Shown here piece by piece: positions 60,572-64,000 of a stretch of DNA of 64,000 bases. The notes under the pieces are model-generated. The model did not search any database. It saw only the letters and a list, made by a program, of their open reading frames with translations, and was not told the DNA's origin. How positions within the stretch are numbered: the stretch's first letter is position 1; every line of letters begins with the position of its first letter. The stretch spans positions 2,170,001 to 2,234,000 of the forward strand of contig CM076144.1 of assembly GCA_038025085.1 (NCBI GenBank), given 5' to 3'. Made by a program: the position numbers and the translations under genes. The DNA is from Tetragonia tetragonoides (taxonomy: Eukaryota > Streptophyta > Magnoliopsida > Caryophyllales > Aizoaceae).

Positions 60572-60651
60572 TGATGGATGGAGCGGATGGATTTCGCGGA
60601 TGGAGCGGATGATGATCCACCCGACCCGAATCCGATCCATTTACATCCCTA

Positions 60652-60960
60652 TACACAACCAAATCAATTAAATCCGGATGAGTATTCTCAAGTTGTAGAA
60701 TATACGCCTAGAACTATCTTTCTTCTTTCATATACCATGATTACATGTTTTATCTTTATTATTTATTTATCATTTTCAGGTTCTTTTTATAGTAGTGAAA
60801 ACCCTGAAACAAGCTTGAATCTAAAGGGCAATATTGTGGTTAAACCCTTTGAAAGCCAAAGCCAAGGGAACCATCGTCATCAAAACTTAATTGGATTGGA
60901 GAATGTATGTGTTGCCCGGAGCATGTGTTACAGAGAGCACTAGCTGTTACATGTACCTTT
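60652..60960. other. Unclassified repeat flank and spacer
   Basis: CAATTAAATCCGGATGAGTATTCTCAA continues the dispersed repeat seen near 40975-41050, interrupted by the hAT-like element. The rest, up to the LINE, shows no supported gene. Confidence 0.45.
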
Positions 60961-61107
60961 AGTAACTTTCACTTTCCTGTATTTTAATAACTCTTTTCTC
61001 TTAAAAGAAAGTCGCTTGTCAAGAGTCTCTCTCCCGTGCCCTAGCGTGAGTTTGAGGGTTTCCTTGAGAAAGTCAAGTTTTGTCCCGACGGCAGGGATTT
61101 TCCGGCT

Positions 61108-62507
61108 ATGGCCGACAGTAGCTTACCTAATCTGTCATCTCACTCCATCACTGAGGAGGAGGATGAAATTGTTGACCTAATGGTGGTTGGCGGAGGCCGC
61201 ACGGATGAGCGAATTGCTCTTACGCTCGTTGGCCGTATACTTACAGATCCTCCTTATAATTTTGAAGCTTTCAAAAAGACTATGAACCAGGTGTGGTCGC
61301 TATCGCAAAAGGCGATCATTAGGGCTATCGAAAGTAATTTATTTGTCATTTAATTTTATCACTGGAGGGATAAGGGGAAGGTTTTAGATGGATGCCCTTG
61401 GACTTTTGATCAAAATCTCATTGTTCTTAAGGAAACTAAGGGTAGCGAACAACCTTCGTTGATAGAGTTAAATCACTCGCCTTACTAGTTGCGAATTTCC
61501 AATATGCCGCTTGATAGTAGGGCGGAGGAGGATGCGAGAGCTGTGGCTGGGAGGATAGGGAAGGTGTTGGAGGTTGAGCAGGATGAGGTAGGGTGGGATA
61601 GATCCATGAGAGTTAAGATTATTTTGGATGTCACTAAACCCTTGCAGCGGGTCCAAAGGATACGAGATAAAGTCGGTGAACCTACAATGGTGGAACTGAA
61701 ATATGAACGCCTTCCTATAACTTGCTATGTATGTGGGAGGATGGGTCATATGGAGAGAGACTGCAGTTTTGTTCCAGAAGATGAGCGTGGAGGGGAGCGT
61801 CGGTGGGGCCTGCTTAAGGCGTCGCCTCGCAAAGGGCGCTTTAAACTAAGGGAAGAGGTGCAGCAGTTGCAGAGTTCAAGGAAATCACTCACGTTCACTA
61901 CGAAGCAAGATGAGTTGCAGGCTGGAAAAGTTGCGGCTACGGTGGTGGGATTGGTGGTTGAACCAGTTCATGGGGAAGCAGTGGATCGTTTGGTGCAAGC
62001 TGTTACTCATGTTGGGCTTAACAACGAGAATCAGGAGGTGAATCATGCAAAGGGAAACACGGGTTGAGTGACAAGAGGGTGGTGGAGGGAGAGGGGCAGA
62101 CGGGGAATGAAGGAAGCTTCACATCAGGTTCTAGAGCGGATATGGGAAACTTGTCTTCAGAGGGCGTGAGCCATGTGAGGAGTGCAACTGTTATTCAGGA
62201 GAACGACAAGAGGTTGGAGGTCCCAGGAGGTAGTACTTTTGCTATGGGTGTGTCGGGGGAAAAGAAAGGGAAGTCGAGGAAGTGGAAGCGTCAAGCTCGG
62301 GAGCGCTTCAATGGGGATGGAGGGACGGTGGGGGTATCTTTAGAGGTGGGGGACAAAAATGCTAAGAGAGATAGGGAGGATGTTGGGGAAGCTATGCTTG
62401 TTGATGAAGGAGAGGGTTTGGTCTTGAAGAAGGCTTTGGTTACGTCTGCCTTTGTATTGGCCAGTACGGCGGAGTCCGGCGAGGACCGGGCCCGCCAAAC
62501 GCAATGA
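61108..62507 (+). pseudogene. L1 ORF1 (Gag-like, zinc knuckle), broken
   Basis: Starts MADSSLPNLSSHS; the DUF4283-like part continues through a TAA at 61351-61353 as FYHWRDKGKVLDGCPWTF and through a TAG at 61486-61488. From 61489 the frame includes LPITCYVCGRMGHMERDC, a CX2CX4HX4C nucleic-acid-binding knuckle. A shift at about 62064 leads into a Gly/Lys/Arg-rich tail ending at 62507. Its role would be RNA binding in the LINE particle. Confidence 0.82.
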
Positions 62508-64000
62508 GTATCCTGAGCCTTAACTCTCGGGGGCTGGGCAATCCCCGGGAAGTTACATTACTCCGTGACCTTGTACGGAGGGAGGCCCCGTCCATTATAT
62601 TTCTATCTGAGACAAAATTGAGTGGACGTGAGATGAAACCTATTCAAGAGAAGTTGAAGGATTTTGACGCGGTGTGTGTGGATAGTGTAGGACGTTCAGG
62701 GGGACTAGCTATGTTCTGGAGGAGAGTAGCTGTGGTAGTACAATTAATTTCTATGACCGTCCATTGCATTGATGTGCTGGTGGAAAAGGGGTTAGGGGAG
62801 GTGTCTTGGAGATTAACAGGATTTTACGGGTGGCCAGAAGTCGCCATCTGTCCTGGACGCAGTTGGGTATTTTGGCTGGCTATTCTCAAGCTCCGTGGTT
62901 GTGCATGGGAGATTTTAACGAGGTTTTGTATAGTAATGAGGCTGCGGGGAGGTGTGACAGGGCGGAGTGGCAAATGAAAATTTTTAGGGAAGCAGTAAAT
63001 AGATGTGAGCTACGGGAAGTGAGATATTCTGGTTATATTTTTACATATGATAATGGACGGAGTGGGGAAGACAACGTCCAAAGTAGGCTAGATAGAGCTC
63101 TTGCTAGAGAGGATTGGCTTGATATTTTCCCTCATGCTAAGCTGCATCATCTAGACAGAGAGGGGTCAGACCATTGTCCTATTAAATTGATACTAGATGA
63201 CTCAGTGAGGGATGGCAGGTGTGAGAGGTTATTTCGGTTCGAACATATACGGGCAGAAAATGAGAATTGTGGCGGAGTAATACAAGATGCGTGGAATTTG
63301 GGTGGACCCTCAGTACTAGACAAAATTAAATGTTGTGCTGATGAATTAAAAGCTTGGGGGGAGTCTACTTTTGGTGAGGTGTTCAAAGAGCTACGAAGGA
63401 AGAGGAAAAAGCTTAAAAGACTTAATGGGGGTGGGCTGTCAGAGGCTCAACTACAAGCTAGGAAAAAACTGGTTTGTGACATTGAGGCGTTAGTACGAGA
63501 TGAGGAGGTCTATTGGCGCCAAAGGTCTCGGGTTCTTTGGCTAGATGCGGAAGATCGAAATACAAAGTTCTTTCACCAACGTGCTTCACAGCGGCGCAAG
63601 AAGAACACGATCAAAACTTTGAAAGATGCAGATGGGTTGATGAAGGGGGGTGATGAGGAGGTGGGTAGGATTGCTCGTAATTATTTTTCAGAGTTATTTA
63701 CATCTACTCCTCCTTTGCGAGTAGATGAGGCTCTACAGGGTGTAGGTGGTCGAGTGACGGAGGATATGAGAGATTTGCTTCGGGGTGAATATACAAAATG
63801 CATCTTATAAAGGCTCCGGGACCGGATGGTATGTGTCCACTCTTTTTTCAAAATTATTGGCATATCGTGGGCAATGGGGTGTGCAAGCTGGTACTTGATA
63901 TTAAATGGTGTGCCCATTCCAAATGAATTGAACCATACATTTATTGTGCTCATCCCGAAGACGAAGGATCCCCAACTCATTACGGAATTTAGGCCTATTA
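62504..64000 (+). pseudogene. L1 ORF2 (endonuclease and start of reverse transcriptase), broken, partial
   Basis: MSILSLNSRGLGNPREV and IIFLSETKLSG are the start of the endonuclease domain. After a frameshift near 62830 it continues PWLCMGDFNEVLY, FTYDNGRSGEDNVQSRLDR and SDHCPIKL, which hold the active-site Asp, Asn and His motifs. A further shift or stop at 63808 precedes the reverse-transcriptase start APGPDG. The ATG overlaps the ORF1 stop as ATGA. The rest lies beyond the window. Confidence 0.88.

Larger units (their letters stand above)
58392..60651. mobile_element. hAT-like element, 2.26 kb, carrying gene fragments
   Basis: It starts TAGGGATGTAAATGGAT and ends ATCCATTTACATCCCTA, and is flanked by an exact 8-bp duplication TACACAAC (58384-58391 and 60652-60659). 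Both end regions hold degenerate GGATGGATGGAGCGGA/CCGACCCG words. The interior has a CT-rich leader-like stretch (58640-58990), a protein-kinase exon (59731-59806) and a 144-bp direct repeat. No transposase, so movement would need one from elsewhere. Confidence 0.85.
60960..64000 (+). mobile_element. Plant L1-type LINE, cut by the window edge
   Basis: It has the ORF1-then-ORF2 layout of plant L1 elements, reading to the right. The 5' end is approximate, near 60960. ORF1 carries a DUF4283-like region and a CCHC knuckle; ORF2 starts with an AP-type endonuclease and enters reverse transcriptase at the window edge (APGPDGMCPLFFQNYW). Stops and frameshifts in both frames mean it is not autonomous as it stands. 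Confidence 0.9.

Overview
The window is nuclear DNA of a flowering plant. Three things show this: spliced genes with GT-AG introns, plant-specific protein families (the FUSED/TIO cytokinesis kinase, a DUF313-type B3 protein, NHX and PNGase A remnants, an At4g10955-like lipase pair), and a dense load of plant transposons. The gene set fits a dicot. I cannot name the species from the sequence.

Left part (1-10.5 kb): two tandem paralogous alpha/beta-hydrolase (lipase class 3-like) genes on the minus strand, each with two exons. A decayed 5.25-kb Ty1/copia retrotransposon sits between them (3500-8750). From 10.5 to 15.4 kb there are no convincing genes. This stretch holds small DNA transposons: a 793-bp MULE-like element with an 8-bp target duplication, a second long-TIR element, a 264-bp Harbinger-type MITE and a nested MITE pair.

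Centre (15.4-36 kb): a seven-coding-exon gene encoding only the C-terminal, TBP-binding part of the TFIIIB subunit BRF1. It converges on a complete 22-exon gene for the TIO/FUSED kinase on the minus strand, for which I assemble 1,331 residues in frame. After another MITE comes a B3-domain (DUF313) gene with one frameshift.

Right part (36-64 kb) is an accessory, repeat-built region. It holds hAT-like non-autonomous elements with 8-bp or near 8-bp target duplications, filled with degenerate short repeats. It also holds an RTE LINE 3' end inserted inside one of them, a subtilisin-protease fragment, and side-by-side NHX antiporter and PNGase A fragments. A segmental duplication (about 46.2-50.1 kb and 52.5-54.9 kb) carries two copies of an unrecognised multi-exon gene, one of them frameshifted. 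A MULE-like element with a 9-bp target duplication lies in only one copy. Further right are decayed L1 sequence, a 769-bp direct repeat 1,559 bp apart, a 2.26-kb hAT-like element carrying a protein-kinase exon, and a plant L1 LINE running off the right edge.

The probably working genes are the two lipases, TIO, the BRF1-like gene and perhaps copy B of the duplicated gene. Most of the rest is transposon history, with several gene fragments picked up by or stranded among mobile elements. All exon models come from reading splice sites and frames by eye, without transcripts.
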